This document shows, one piece after another, positions 52,583-61,360 of a stretch of DNA of 64,000 nt (the stretch's first letter is position 1; every line of letters starts with the position of its first letter). The notes under the pieces were generated by a model, which was not told where the DNA came from, ran no database searches, and was given only the letters and a program-made list of their open reading frames with translations. This stretch comes from PALSA-270 sp963770245. Its GTDB lineage: Bacteria > Acidobacteriota > Terriglobia > Terriglobales > Acidobacteriaceae. Location of the stretch: NCBI GenBank assembly GCA_963770245.1, contig CAVYOX010000016.1, positions 124,001-188,000 on the forward strand. Direction: 5' to 3'. The position numbers and the translations under genes are program-made.

Positions 52583-55333
52583 TCATTGCGGCGACGAACC
52601 GGTGTCGTGCAGGAGCACGACGTTGGAATCGACGTGGGTACGCATGACACCGAGGGTTTTGCCATCGGGTGAAAATTGAAAGGTTTGGATCCCATCGGCT
52701 TGAAAATTCGTAATCAGGCGGCCGGGAGAACCATCGAGCGGGTGCAGCCATAGGTTGTCAGCGCCGTTCTCGCGGACGGGATACATGATGGCTTTCACGC
52801 GGGGCATGAATTGCAGGAAACCGTCAATACGTGGATCGGGATCAAGCAATCGCACCTGCGGCTGGGATCCGGCGTCGAGCGGGACCAAGACAATCTTCCT
52901 CGAGGGCGCTTTCGGATCGTTCTTCGTTGCGAGAAATAGGAGAAGCTTACCGTCGGGTGAGAGGCCCAGCCCCGGTATGGCGAAGAGCCCTCCGGGCAAA
53001 GTGGTGCCCGGCACCACCTCGGGCGCTCCACCATCAACGGATACTCGGAAAATCTGTAAGGTATCCAGGTTCTCGTAGTACACCCACCTTCCGTCCCGCG
53101 AGCAAACCGGTCCAACGTCGGTTGCCCCGTAGCTCAGCTGCCTGGGGTTCGAGCCATCCGCTTCTACGCGCCAGATGTTGACTTTCTTACTGGCGGCACG
53201 ATTCGCCCACACGAACACAATATAGTGCCCATCGGGACAGCTGGTTGGCCGGATAACTTGTGCCGAGGGATCGCTGAGAAGGGTGGTCCGGTGGCTGCCG
53301 TCAGCCGACATTCGCAGCAAGTTGCCAGCATCGCCGAAGTAAAGATCACTATTGCTCGCCCAGCCGAACATGGCTGCGTCCTGGCTTTGCGCGAGCGCTG
53401 GACTTGGAGGATTCCCAAGGAAGCCCGTAGCCGGCATGAGATAAAGAGTCTGCGTCGTTCTTTGCTGCACCGTCGCTAGTGTCTTTCCGTCCGCAGAGAG
53501 CGTAAGTGTCTGATAGTCATCCGTGTCTTTAGTGATGACATGAAATTGCCCCGCCGGGTCGGAGATAGACCCAATTTGGCTGCGGGCAATAAATCCAATG
53601 TCCCTCTGATAATTGACCAGAAGAGCGCGGCTGGATGGCAACCAAACGATATTGTTCAGCGGCAGGTCATCGAACTGCGCCAGAGTTTGGATTTTCGAGG
53701 AAGCCAGGTCGCGCAGTCGGATCGAGACTCTTGCCTCACTCGGCCCGGGATTGACCAATGCGATCTGAGCGCCATCGGGCGACCAGGCGACGAGATTCGG
53801 GAAAACCGTAGAAGCCCCGGCCGCGGTGGTGATGATCTTCTGGTCCGTGCCATCAACGTTGGCCGTGAGAATCGACAATTTTCCTGGTTCCGGATCATTC
53901 TCGCGCAAGAAGGCCATGCGCGTGCCGTCCCGCGAAAAAGTGGCTCCGGAGCTGTCGTCTCGCACCACCGTTTGTGGCGATCCGCCCAACACCGGCGCCC
54001 GCAAGAGGTTGTATATGCCGTTTACATTGGAGGTCGCCTCGAGGAAATAGATGTAGTTGCCGTCGGGGGAAAATGTGAGGCTCCGGTAAGAAGCATCCGC
54101 GGGGGCAATCACCTGGGTGTCGCTGTTGGTCGGAATATTGCGTAGCCGGAGGCTCTGCTTACCATTTTCGTCCACGGCGCTCAGGAGGTATCTCCCATCG
54201 GGCGAAATCGCCGCCGCAATAGATTTTCCGTTGTTCGTGACCTGAGTGATCGTAAAATTCTCGAAGGGTATGGCGGCAGGTCGGTGAAGGATGGAATAAA
54301 CGCCGATGCCTGCTGCGCCAAGAATCACGATTGCCGCAATGACCATACCGGCCACTCGCCACTTATGCTGTTTCGCGGCCGCGACTACGGCGGAGCCGCT
54401 GGTGCTGTGCGCGAACCGGCTCGCATTCGTCGCTGTTGCCTTCCCCGAGTCGATCGGGACGTGGTGCCTCGAATACGTGTCGCGTTTCAGCCGTTGCAGG
54501 TCGGTATGCGTTTCCGAGGCATGTTGGTAGCGCAGTTTGCAGTCTTTTTCCAAACACTTGCTGATGATCCGCTCTAAATCTGGCGTCACATCGGGATTCA
54601 GCCGCACCGGAGGAACCGGCTCCCGGTTCAGAATGGAATCGAAAATCACTCCTGTGCTTTCGCCACGGAACGGCGACACGCCGGTAGCCATCTCGTAGAG
54701 CACCACTCCAAAGGAAAAAAGGTCGGTGCGGCCATCCAGATCCTTTCCGCGCACCTGCTCCGGTGACATGTAGGCCCCGGTTCCCAGAACCGCACCAGTA
54801 CTCGTCTGGCTCCACGCGCTCGGAGTGACCGTAGTCTCTGCTTCCGCGACGTGAACATCTGCGGATGAGAATTTCGCCAGCCCAAAGTCGAGAACCTTCG
54901 CGTGCCCGCGCCGGGTGACGAAAATGTTCGCCGGCTTAATGTCGCGGTGGACAATGCTCCGGGCGTGGGCGGCGTCCAGGGCATCAGCAATTTCAATCGC
55001 CAGGCCAAGCAGAATATCCGGATCGAGGGGCTTCCCGGCGATGCGGTCCTTTAGCGTCATACCGTCCAGAAACTCCATGGCGATGAAGGCCTGCCCATCC
55101 TGCTCACCGACGTCGTAGATCGTGCAAATGTTCGGATGATTGAGTGCAGAGGCGGCCTTGGCTTCGCGTCGGAAGCGGCTCAAGGCTTGCGAGTCTTTGG
55201 CCACTTCGTCGGGCAAGAACTTAAGGGATACAAAGCGATCTAACCGGGTGTCCTCGGCCTTGTACACCACGCCCATGCCCCCACCGCCCAACTTCTCGAC
55301 GATGCGGTAGTGCGATATGGTTCGCCCGACCAT
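52583..55333 (-). CDS. Ser/Thr protein kinase with C-terminal TolB/WD40-like propeller
   Basis: 916 residues. The Hanks-type kinase domain (8-270) has GGGGMGVVYKAED (P-loop), catalytic lysine in VSLKFL, HRDIKPANIFV (catalytic loop) and DFGLAKF (metal-binding). A linker and one membrane helix (about 330-350, GMVIAAIVILGAAGIGVYSIL) lead to a periplasmic beta-propeller. The propeller is built of repeats such as ISPDGRYLL, FSPDGNYIYFL, WSPDGAQIALV and LSPDGKLLLFL. It would sense an external ligand and phosphorylate cytosolic Ser/Thr targets. The start codon sits 6 bases from the predicted transcription start. Confidence 0.94.
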   Translation of the reverse strand: MVGRTISHYRIVEKLGGGGMGVVYKAEDTRLDRFVSLKFLPDEVAKDSQALSRFRREAKAASALNHPNICTIYDVGEQDGQAFIAMEFLDGMTLKDRIAGKPLDPDILLGLAIEIADALDAAHARSIVHRDIKPANIFVTRRGHAKVLDFGLAKFSSADVHVAEAETTVTPSAWSQTSTGAVLGTGAYMSPEQVRGKDLDGRTDLFSFGVVLYEMATGVSPFRGESTGVIFDSILNREPVPPVRLNPDVTPDLERIISKCLEKDCKLRYQHASETHTDLQRLKRDTYSRHHVPIDSGKATATNASRFAHSTSGSAVVAAAKQHKWRVAGMVIAAIVILGAAGIGVYSILHRPAAIPFENFTITQVTNNGKSIAAAISPDGRYLLSAVDENGKQSLRLRNIPTNSDTQVIAPADASYRSLTFSPDGNYIYFLEATSNVNGIYNLLRAPVLGGSPQTVVRDDSSGATFSRDGTRMAFLRENDPEPGKLSILTANVDGTDQKIITTAAGASTVFPNLVAWSPDGAQIALVNPGPSEARVSIRLRDLASSKIQTLAQFDDLPLNNIVWLPSSRALLVNYQRDIGFIARSQIGSISDPAGQFHVITKDTDDYQTLTLSADGKTLATVQQRTTQTLYLMPATGFLGNPPSPALAQSQDAAMFGWASNSDLYFGDAGNLLRMSADGSHRTTLLSDPSAQVIRPTSCPDGHYIVFVWANRAASKKVNIWRVEADGSNPRQLSYGATDVGPVCSRDGRWVYYENLDTLQIFRVSVDGGAPEVVPGTTLPGGLFAIPGLGLSPDGKLLLFLATKNDPKAPSRKIVLVPLDAGSQPQVRLLDPDPRIDGFLQFMPRVKAIMYPVRENGADNLWLHPLDGSPGRLITNFQADGIQTFQFSPDGKTLGVMRTHVDSNVVLLHDTGSSPQ

Positions 55334-55345
55334 TGGAGTGGCGAT

Positions 55346-55374
55346 ATGCTAGGCGGAATGCGAGGGCAAGTCAA
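55346..55374 (-). promoter_or_regulatory. Sigma70 promoter of the Ser/Thr kinase, near-leaderless
   Basis: Minus strand TTGACT (55374-55369), 17-base spacer, TAGCAT (55351-55346). Predicted start near 55339, only about 6 bases before the ATG at 55333. No Shine-Dalgarno is present, consistent with leaderless translation. Confidence 0.55.
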
Positions 55375-55443
55375 TGAAAGCCGCGGAGTTGCGGGTGTCC
55401 TGGCGGGATGGTTGGCGATGAGTCGCCATTACACGCATTGTGC

Positions 55444-55469
55444 AAGGGCGCCCTTTTAAGGGCGCCCTT
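55444..55469. repeat. Perfect 10-bp hairpin between kinase and IS110 fragment
   Basis: AAGGGCGCCC, loop TTTTAA, GGGCGCCCTT. The two arms are also a direct repeat because GGGCGCCC is self-complementary. It lies upstream of both divergent genes, so it is not a terminator for either; it may belong to the IS end or terminate transcripts crossing the insertion. Confidence 0.5.
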
Positions 55470-55519
55470 TTGAGGTAGTTTTGAGTGTGAGGCAGAACTC
55501 TACCGAAAGGAGCACCCGT

Positions 55520-55852
55520 ATGGGCATTAAGTGTCGGCATGGACGTTCACAAGAAACGATTTCGATCGCGGTGATGAACGGCAATGGAAAACTGGCGATG
55601 GAATCCATTATCGAAACCAAGGCGAGTACCGTCCTGCAGTTTATCCACGGGGTACGCGGTGATTTGCATGTGACATTTGAAGAAGGAGCCTGGGCCGCTT
55701 GGCTGTATGACTTATTGAAGCCACACGTCACGGAGCTCGTAGTGTGCAATCCACGGAAAAACGCCGTGATGAAGCAAGACAATAAGAGCGACAAGATTGA
55801 CGCGCGCAAGCTTGCCGATCTGCTGCGCGGCGGATATCTGCGCTCGGCCTAA
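55520..55852 (+). pseudogene. IS110-family transposase, N-terminal fragment
   Basis: The segment encodes the DEDD catalytic domain's N-terminal part: ETISIAVMNGNGKL..., FEEGAWAAWLYDLLKPHVTELVVCNPRKNA...DKIDARKLADLLRGGYLRSA, then a stop, about a quarter of the usual 330-400 residues. The family start motif GMDVHK is visible just upstream in another frame, so a one-base deletion near 55550 has shifted it. The C-terminal Ser-containing transposase_20 domain is absent. It is inactive debris within the island. An AAAGGAG RBS remains upstream. Confidence 0.75.
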
Positions 55853-55883
55853 GGAACGCCAGGCAGACCGCCGAAGTCCTTTA

Positions 55884-56012
55884 TCAAGCGCGTGGTTCAT
55901 GTCCTGAGATGTCCTTGCCGACCTTGTGAAGATCGGGCTTGCTCCACGAATGAGCAGTGGTGACGGTCATCGACCGCAGACTGCGAATCTCGTCTGGCTG
56001 CAAAATGCGCAT
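55884..56012 (-). pseudogene. Possible antitoxin (HigA-like) N-terminal remnant
   Basis: A 42-codon frame starting MRILQPDEIRSLR. This start resembles the N-terminal helix of HTH antitoxins of the HigA type, but the following residues (SMTVTTAHSWSKPDL...) do not form the expected helix-turn-helix. Short inverted GTACT/AGTAC elements occur just upstream (about 56029-56048). It is treated as a possible remnant only. Confidence 0.2.
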
Positions 56013-56152
56013 GCTGTTTAATATCAGTTTGTACTACTTTTCGTACTAGCTTTCCGCGAAGAAGGCGAATCGTGCGAAATCTGAGAATAGTGCGGCTGAA
56101 TATTTTCAGCAAGTTACCGACAGGATTGGACTTGCGGATTGGCTTCAGGGTA

Positions 56153-56173
56153 CGAGTCCTACCTGAGGAGCCA
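56153..56173 (+). repeat. attR: 21-bp copy of the tRNA-Asn 3' end
   Basis: Identical to 47768-47788, while bases before it do not match the tRNA. It marks the distal boundary of the island. Confidence 0.8.
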
Positions 56174-56611
56174 ATTTTACTGGGGTTTCCGCAACCCAGC
56201 GCCCGGAAGCGTGGCCCGATTTTACCTAGATTTTACCCTTCGAGCCGCTTCGGGTGCTAAGCCGGGGGAGTCGAGGCGGGCTGAAGGCCGCATAAATACA
56301 GGGGATTTCTAATTCCGCCTCGGTAGCCTCGGTAGTTTTATTGAGCCGATACTTTTTACTTACGTGAACGGCCCGCGACGACGCGCGACGTAGTGCCTAA
56401 GAACGCCGTTAGAAGACGGTAAGGCCGGGCCTGCGGCGGGCCGAAGCGCCCACCCCCATCCGCCGCGCGCCCAGCGTCCAACGGCCCCACCAAGCCTAGG
56501 GGGATAGAATTGACACTCCCGCGCGGGGGGCCGCTGGTATTTCCACTGAAATTTGGCCGCTGTCTCGACTGCTCTAGCTATTTGCCATGCTGTCTGGCGA
56601 AGGAGAGAAAC
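56174..56611. other. Intergenic region past the island end
   Basis: No gene recognised. GATTTTACC is repeated at about 56217 and 56229, and 56400-56510 is very GC-rich with a GGGCC-type dyad. This was probably the original sequence downstream of tRNA-Asn. Confidence 0.4.
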
Positions 56612-56827
56612 ATGAGTTCTTCGGATGATTTTCTAAAAATCTTGAAAAGCTGGAAGGAATCCGAGGGTGTGATTGTTGCCGTCCACTGGACATCTGGAAT
56701 GGAAGGTGTCGATTTTAGTTTTCGAGCGCAAGTGCTTGAAGGAGACGCGTCGGGAATAGAATTTGGTACGGACGAGGACAAGGGTAATGTGACCATGAAT
56801 ATGTCTCCCTTGTGGGTTCTACGGTAA
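56612..56827 (+). CDS. Small hypothetical protein
   Basis: 71 residues from ATG 56612, which has AAGGAG 7 bases upstream. MSSSDDFLKILKSWKESEGVIVAVHWTSGMEGVDFSFRAQVLEGD is soluble and acidic, with a helix followed by strands; no signal peptide and no family recognised. Codon use is less GC-rich than the neighbours, and it lies just past the island boundary. Confidence 0.5.
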   Translation: MSSSDDFLKILKSWKESEGVIVAVHWTSGMEGVDFSFRAQVLEGDASGIEFGTDEDKGNVTMNMSPLWVLR

Positions 56828-56954
56828 CAAAGATAGACAAGCGAGAAGTGGATATAACTTTTAGATTTCTTGGATATCTATTTCTCTGCCCTCGCGTGTC
56901 CGCTCAAGGAACCGTGAGGTCGGTAAGGTATCTGCCCGAGTGACCCAAACTCTA

Positions 56955-56983
56955 TTGAGCCATTCAGGAACTCAGGTTATAGT
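56955..56983 (+). promoter_or_regulatory. Sigma70-like promoter of the tetraheme cytochrome
   Basis: TTGAGC, 17-base spacer, TATAGT; start expected near 56990, about 58 bases before the ATG at 57048. Confidence 0.5.
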
Positions 56984-57047
56984 CGACAGCACGCTCGGCG
57001 GCAATCACCGCTCCGATGCTGCATGATCTTCTGAGGAGATTCTGCCC

Positions 57048-57449
57048 ATGAACATTCTCCGCGCATTTTTGTTCAGTTCTGCCCTGCTCGTTCTTCTCGT
57101 TTTGGCTGCTGCCGTCCAACCTGCCATTGCTCAGAAGGCTCATGGCATTCAGGAGCACCATCAGACGATTCCAGCCGGGAAAACCTGTTCTAACTGCCAC
57201 CAGATGACGTATGCCCAATGGAAAGGCAGCCCGCATGGCGCCAATGATGTCCAATGCACCGTGTGCCACGGCGAGATCACAGCACAGAGCGTCGCGGCCA
57301 CGCCGGCGTTGAGCGTATGCGCCCCCTGTCACGACGATCAGGTGGCAGAACTGAAGTCTGATCCATTCATGAAAGGCAAGACGTGTGTGACCTGTCATTC
57401 ACCACACACGTTCATGCCGCACAAGAAGGCAGCCGTCGCAGGTAAGTAA
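57048..57449 (+). CDS. Periplasmic tetraheme c-type cytochrome
   Basis: 133 residues. Signal peptide (SSALLVLLVLAAAVQPAIAQ) followed by four CxxCH motifs (CSNCH, CTVCH, CAPCH, CVTCH) in about 85 residues, with extra His residues able to serve as distal ligands (EHHQT, SPHGAN, SPHTFMPH). The size fits small soluble NrfB/CctA-like or c3-like electron shuttles. It could connect inner-membrane quinol oxidases with periplasmic reductases or the conduit encoded at 28-36 kb; this link is inference. GGAG precedes the ATG. Confidence 0.9.
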   Translation: MNILRAFLFSSALLVLLVLAAAVQPAIAQKAHGIQEHHQTIPAGKTCSNCHQMTYAQWKGSPHGANDVQCTVCHGEITAQSVAATPALSVCAPCHDDQVAELKSDPFMKGKTCVTCHSPHTFMPHKKAAVAGK

Positions 57450-58118
57450 TACCGGTTCGCGGAGCAGTTGCTTTGGTCGAAGAAAGAAACCGCCGATGCG
57501 GGTTGTCCCGTAGAAGTCGCCGTTGGTAGCTTGCAGTAGCCCTCCCATAGGCAGGTCGCCTTCAGTGTCGAAGTAGTACAACGTCGTCAGCGTTCCCCTG
57601 GGGGTCATTTTGAAGACCGTGCTGCTCGTAGTTCCGTAGAAGTCCCCGTTGGTAGCTTGCACCAGTACGGCGGCAGGTCCAGAGCCGTCATCTCCGCTAA
57701 AGCGGTGCAACACAGTCATAGTCCCCCCGGGGGTGATTTTGAAGACCGTGCCACAGCCTGTGTGGCAGGAACCTCCCCCGCCACCCCCACTGTGGGCTGT
57801 GCCGTAGAAGTTTCCGTCGGTGCCTTGCACTAGCCCGGCATAAGGTAAAGCGCCCTCACTGCCGCCAAGGTCTTGCAACGTCGTCAACGTACCCTCGACG
57901 GTGATTTTAAAGATGTTGCCATAGTAGCCCCCGCCCAATGTTGTCCCGTAGAAGCCCCCGTCGAAGCCTTGAACTAGAGTGACATAGGCAGGCTGACCGC
58001 CGTTGGTTCCGTCGAAATTTATCAGAGTCTTGAAGGTTTGTACGTGCGACGCAGTCGCCGTCGCGGCACAAAAAACAAAAACGAGGCAAACCACTTTCGA
58101 GAAGCTTAGTTTGTTCAC
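57399..58118 (-). CDS. GloVer-type tandem-repeat exported protein, 3'-truncated
   Basis: 239 residues. A signal peptide (VVCLVFVFCAATATASHVQ) is followed by repeats of about 45 residues carrying LVQGTDGNFYGT...GTVFKITPGGTMTVLHRFSG, the choice-of-anchor GloVer repeat. About four repeats are present, fewer than usual, and the last breaks after YGTTRIGGF into unrelated sequence that runs 51 bases into the 3' end of the convergent cytochrome gene. It is probably a truncated copy. Function of the family is unknown; members are cell-surface or secreted. Confidence 0.75.
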   Translation of the reverse strand: MNKLSFSKVVCLVFVFCAATATASHVQTFKTLINFDGTNGGQPAYVTLVQGFDGGFYGTTLGGGYYGNIFKITVEGTLTTLQDLGGSEGALPYAGLVQGTDGNFYGTAHSGGGGGGSCHTGCGTVFKITPGGTMTVLHRFSGDDGSGPAAVLVQATNGDFYGTTSSTVFKMTPRGTLTTLYYFDTEGDLPMGGLLQATNGDFYGTTRIGGFFLRPKQLLREPVLLTCDGCLLVRHERVW

Positions 58119-58551
58119 ATTGTCCCCTTTCCTGCTTCGCAGCCTTGACCCGCGTGGGGGGGATTTTCGTCGAGCTTTGTGGCCACGGATCGAATGTGAC
58201 TAGTGGCATGACGCCTCTAGGGAAGGTTCAGTTGCGGAAACTGAAAAACGCTGCTCTGAGGCGCGGGTTGACATTACGCCTTCGACCTGCCTGGCGTCTG
58301 TGATAGGAATCACTTCTTCTCGGATCCTCGTCTCAGTCCAGCGCGACGGCCAGGAGCCGCGAGCAGGCTTGGAGCCTCCCGTTTAACTTTTGGGACAAAA
58401 CTTCAGCAAGCTTCTGAAGGGGTTTTTGAAAGGTGACGGCATAGCTGTCAATCTCGTTTCAGCAAAATTGTTCATCTCTTTCGAGACAATGCCCACAAGC
58501 GGAGAGGGCGCTTTTTTCAGTGGCTAGCTCCGAAAATGATTTTTGTTTTTC
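58119..58551. other. Intergenic region with an orphan CRP/FNR-like site
   Basis: No gene recognised. It separates the GloVer gene from the 3' end of mgtA, both minus strand. TTGACA at 58268 and a CRP/FNR-like palindrome at 58299 are the only notable signals. Confidence 0.4.
58299..58314. promoter_or_regulatory. CRP/FNR-like palindrome
   Basis: TGTGA-N6-TCACT, 9 of 10 half-site positions. It lies 181 bases upstream of the GloVer gene on the minus strand; no plus-strand gene follows. Its target is unclear. Confidence 0.4.
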
Positions 58552-61311
58552 CTATAGATCAAACCGGGTTGCGGTTAGGCTGGCTCGCGCATGGGACCGT
58601 CGCCGGAGATGCCGGTTTAGATCCATTGCTTTCGCAGCAGCCACATCTTTGATGATCTGCGTAAGGCCCATGTAGCCGAGCAGCGTGAGCATAAGGATTG
58701 GCCAGTAGAGCCGCGGCAGGTGCGTGAAACCCAGAGCAGAGGCCAAAGGGGAATACGGCAACCACATCCCCAAAGCCATGATTGATAGGGTCGTGATGGT
58801 GAGCGCCCAACTCGCTCGGCTCTGTAGGAATGGAATCTTGTTTGTGCGAATGACGTGAATGATGAGCGTCTGCGTCATCAACGACTCGACGAACCAGCCG
58901 GTCTGAAACAGCGACGCGTGGGACGGCTCCCAGCAGTTGAAGATCCAGAGCATGACGAAGAAAGTCGTATAGTCGAAAATCGAGCTGATGGGGCCGATAA
59001 AGAGAATGAATCGCTTGATTTCTCCGATGTTCCAGGGCCGCGGTCGAGCTACTTGCTCTTCGTCCACGGCGTCCGCCGGGATCGGCACCTGCGAGAAGTC
59101 ATACAGCAGATTGTTGGTCAACACCTGAATCGGGGCCATCGGGAGGAAGGGGAGGAAGGCACTCGCCCCCAGTACGCTGAACATGTTCCCGAAGTTGGAA
59201 CTCGCTCCCATCCGGATGTACTTCACGATGTTCGCGAAGACCTTGCGGCCTTCAATCACGCCCCCTTCCAGCACCATGAGGTCCTTTTCCAGCAAGATCA
59301 GGTCGGCCGACTCCTTGGCGATGTCAGTGGCGGTGTCCACCGAGATGCCGACATCCGCCGCTCGCAGGGCGGGAGCATCGTTGATTCCGTCGCCCATGAA
59401 TCCAACGACGTGTCCCTTGCCCCGGAGGACGCGGATGACCCGCTCTTTGTGCGCGGGAGAGAGGCGGGCGAACAGAGCCGCTTTCTCCGCTGCCTCGGCC
59501 AGTTCGGCGTCGGACATCTTCTCCACGTCGCCGCCCAGCAGCATGGGGTCGGCTGATGAGGCCTACGTCTTTGCATACCTTACGGCTGACAAGGTGGTTA
59601 TCCCCGGTAAGGATTTTTACGCGCCACGCCATGCTTGTTCAGAGCCGCGAGGGCGCTGGGCTGCGGTGTCCTTGGGCGGGTCCAGGAACGCGGTATACCC
59701 TCTGAGTACGAGGTCGCGCTCGTCATCCTTCGCGCAAATTTGCTTTCCCGGCAGATCCTTGGTTGCCACCGCCAGCACGCGGAAGCCGTCGTTGCTGAGG
59801 CTGTCGTACTCTTGCTTCAGCCCGACCATCAGATCCGGGTCCATCGGGGACAACTTGCCATCGAGTTCAAACTGCGAGCAGCGGTGAAAGACATCCTCGG
59901 GAGCCCCCTTGGTGAGCAGGATCGCCTTGCCTTCGGCGTCCTCCACCAAGACCGACATCATGCGTCGAGTGAAGTCGAATGGGATCTCATCCAGCTTCTT
60001 ATACTTCTCGACAACCGCCTTCCCGTGGAACTCGGTGCTATCCAGGATCGCCCGGTCGAGCAGGTTTTTGAGGCCCGTCTGGAAGTAGCTGATCAGGTAG
60101 CCGTCCAGGAGCACGTCATCCGTTTCACGCCCAGCGACGTTGCAGTGCCGCATGAGCACGACGCGGTCTTCGGTGAGCGTGCCCGTCTTGTCGGTGCACA
60201 ACACGTCCATGGCCCCGAAGTTCTGGATTGAGTTCAGCCGCTTGACGATCACCTTCTTGCGGCTCATGGCGAGCGCGCCATTGGAGAGGCAGACGGAGAC
60301 GATCATCGGCAGCATCTCGGGAGTGAGGCCTACGGCCACGGCCAGAGCGAAGAAGAAGGCTCCCTTCCAATCGTGCTTGGTGAAACCGTTGATGAAGAAA
60401 ACCAGAGGCACCATCACGGCCATGAACTTCATCATGAGCCAGGTGAAGCGGTTGAGGCCCTGGTCGAAGCTCGTCTGCACTCGTTCCCCGGTGATCGAGT
60501 GGGCCATACTGCCCAGGTAGGTTTGCAGCCCGGTCGTAACCACGGCTGCCGTCGCCGTACCGCTCTCGACGCTCGTTCCCATGAAGCATGTGTTGTTGAG
60601 TTCCGTGGGCGAGCTCTCGACTTTGGTTTCGGGGTCAGGGAACTTCTCGACCGGGAACGACTCACCCGTGAGGCTGCCCTGGCTCACGAAGAGGTCTTTC
60701 GACGACAGCAACCGCACGTCGCCCGGAATCATGTCGCCGGCGGCCAGTTTGATGATGTCACCGGGCACTAGGTCCCGGAGTGGTATCTCCCTCGCCGCGC
60801 CGTCCCGAACGACGGTAGCGGTCACATGGATCATGGCCTTCAGCTTCTCGGCAGCGGCGTCCGCCCGTGCTTCCTGCCAGAAGCGGAGTCCCACGCTCAG
60901 CGCCACCATGCCCGCCATCACAGAGCCGGCGCGCGCGTCGCCAGTAAGGAAGGAAACTGTCGACAAAGTGGTCAGCAGGATCACCAGCGGGTTACGGATG
61001 ATTTTCAGAACGCGGACGAGCCCACCTTGCTTGCGCTCTTGCGCGACCTCATTGGGACCGGTGGTGCGGGCCCGTTCTTCGGCCTCAGCTTGGGTTAGGC
61101 CATGGAGAGAAGTGCTCAAGTCCCGCAGCAGCTGTTCGCTGCGCTTCCGGGCGGCGTCAAGCACTGCGGGTGAAACCCGAATATTTTGGTTCTTGGTCTT
61201 CGGTGGAATCGCCGGCTCGTTCGGGCGGGCCGGTAGCTTCTCAGGCTTTGAGCCTGCCGCTCCATCCTCGACCAGGGCCCCGGCCGCGCTATCCCCATTG
61301 GGTGTTGTCAT
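58552..61311 (-). pseudogene. mgtA: Mg2+-importing P-type ATPase MgtA, interrupted by two compensating frameshifts
   Basis: The N-terminal part (61311 to 59617) has the actuator TGES motif in SLTGESFPVEKF, the phosphorylation motif CTDKTGTLTED and most of the nucleotide domain. The C-terminal part (59544 to 58552) has GFMGDGINDAPALRAADVGISVD and the last membrane helices. Both parts are in the same frame. Between them, about 59550-59680, the conserved stretch KILTGDNHLVSRKVCKDVGL is read in another frame, so one indel shifts out and a second restores. Corrected length is about 919 residues, normal for MgtA. Either a recently inactivated gene or sequence error. Confidence 0.85.
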
Positions 61312-61360
61312 CGTTTCCTTGATCGGTTGAGGGAGGAAGCTCTCAAGCCTTGGAATTACC

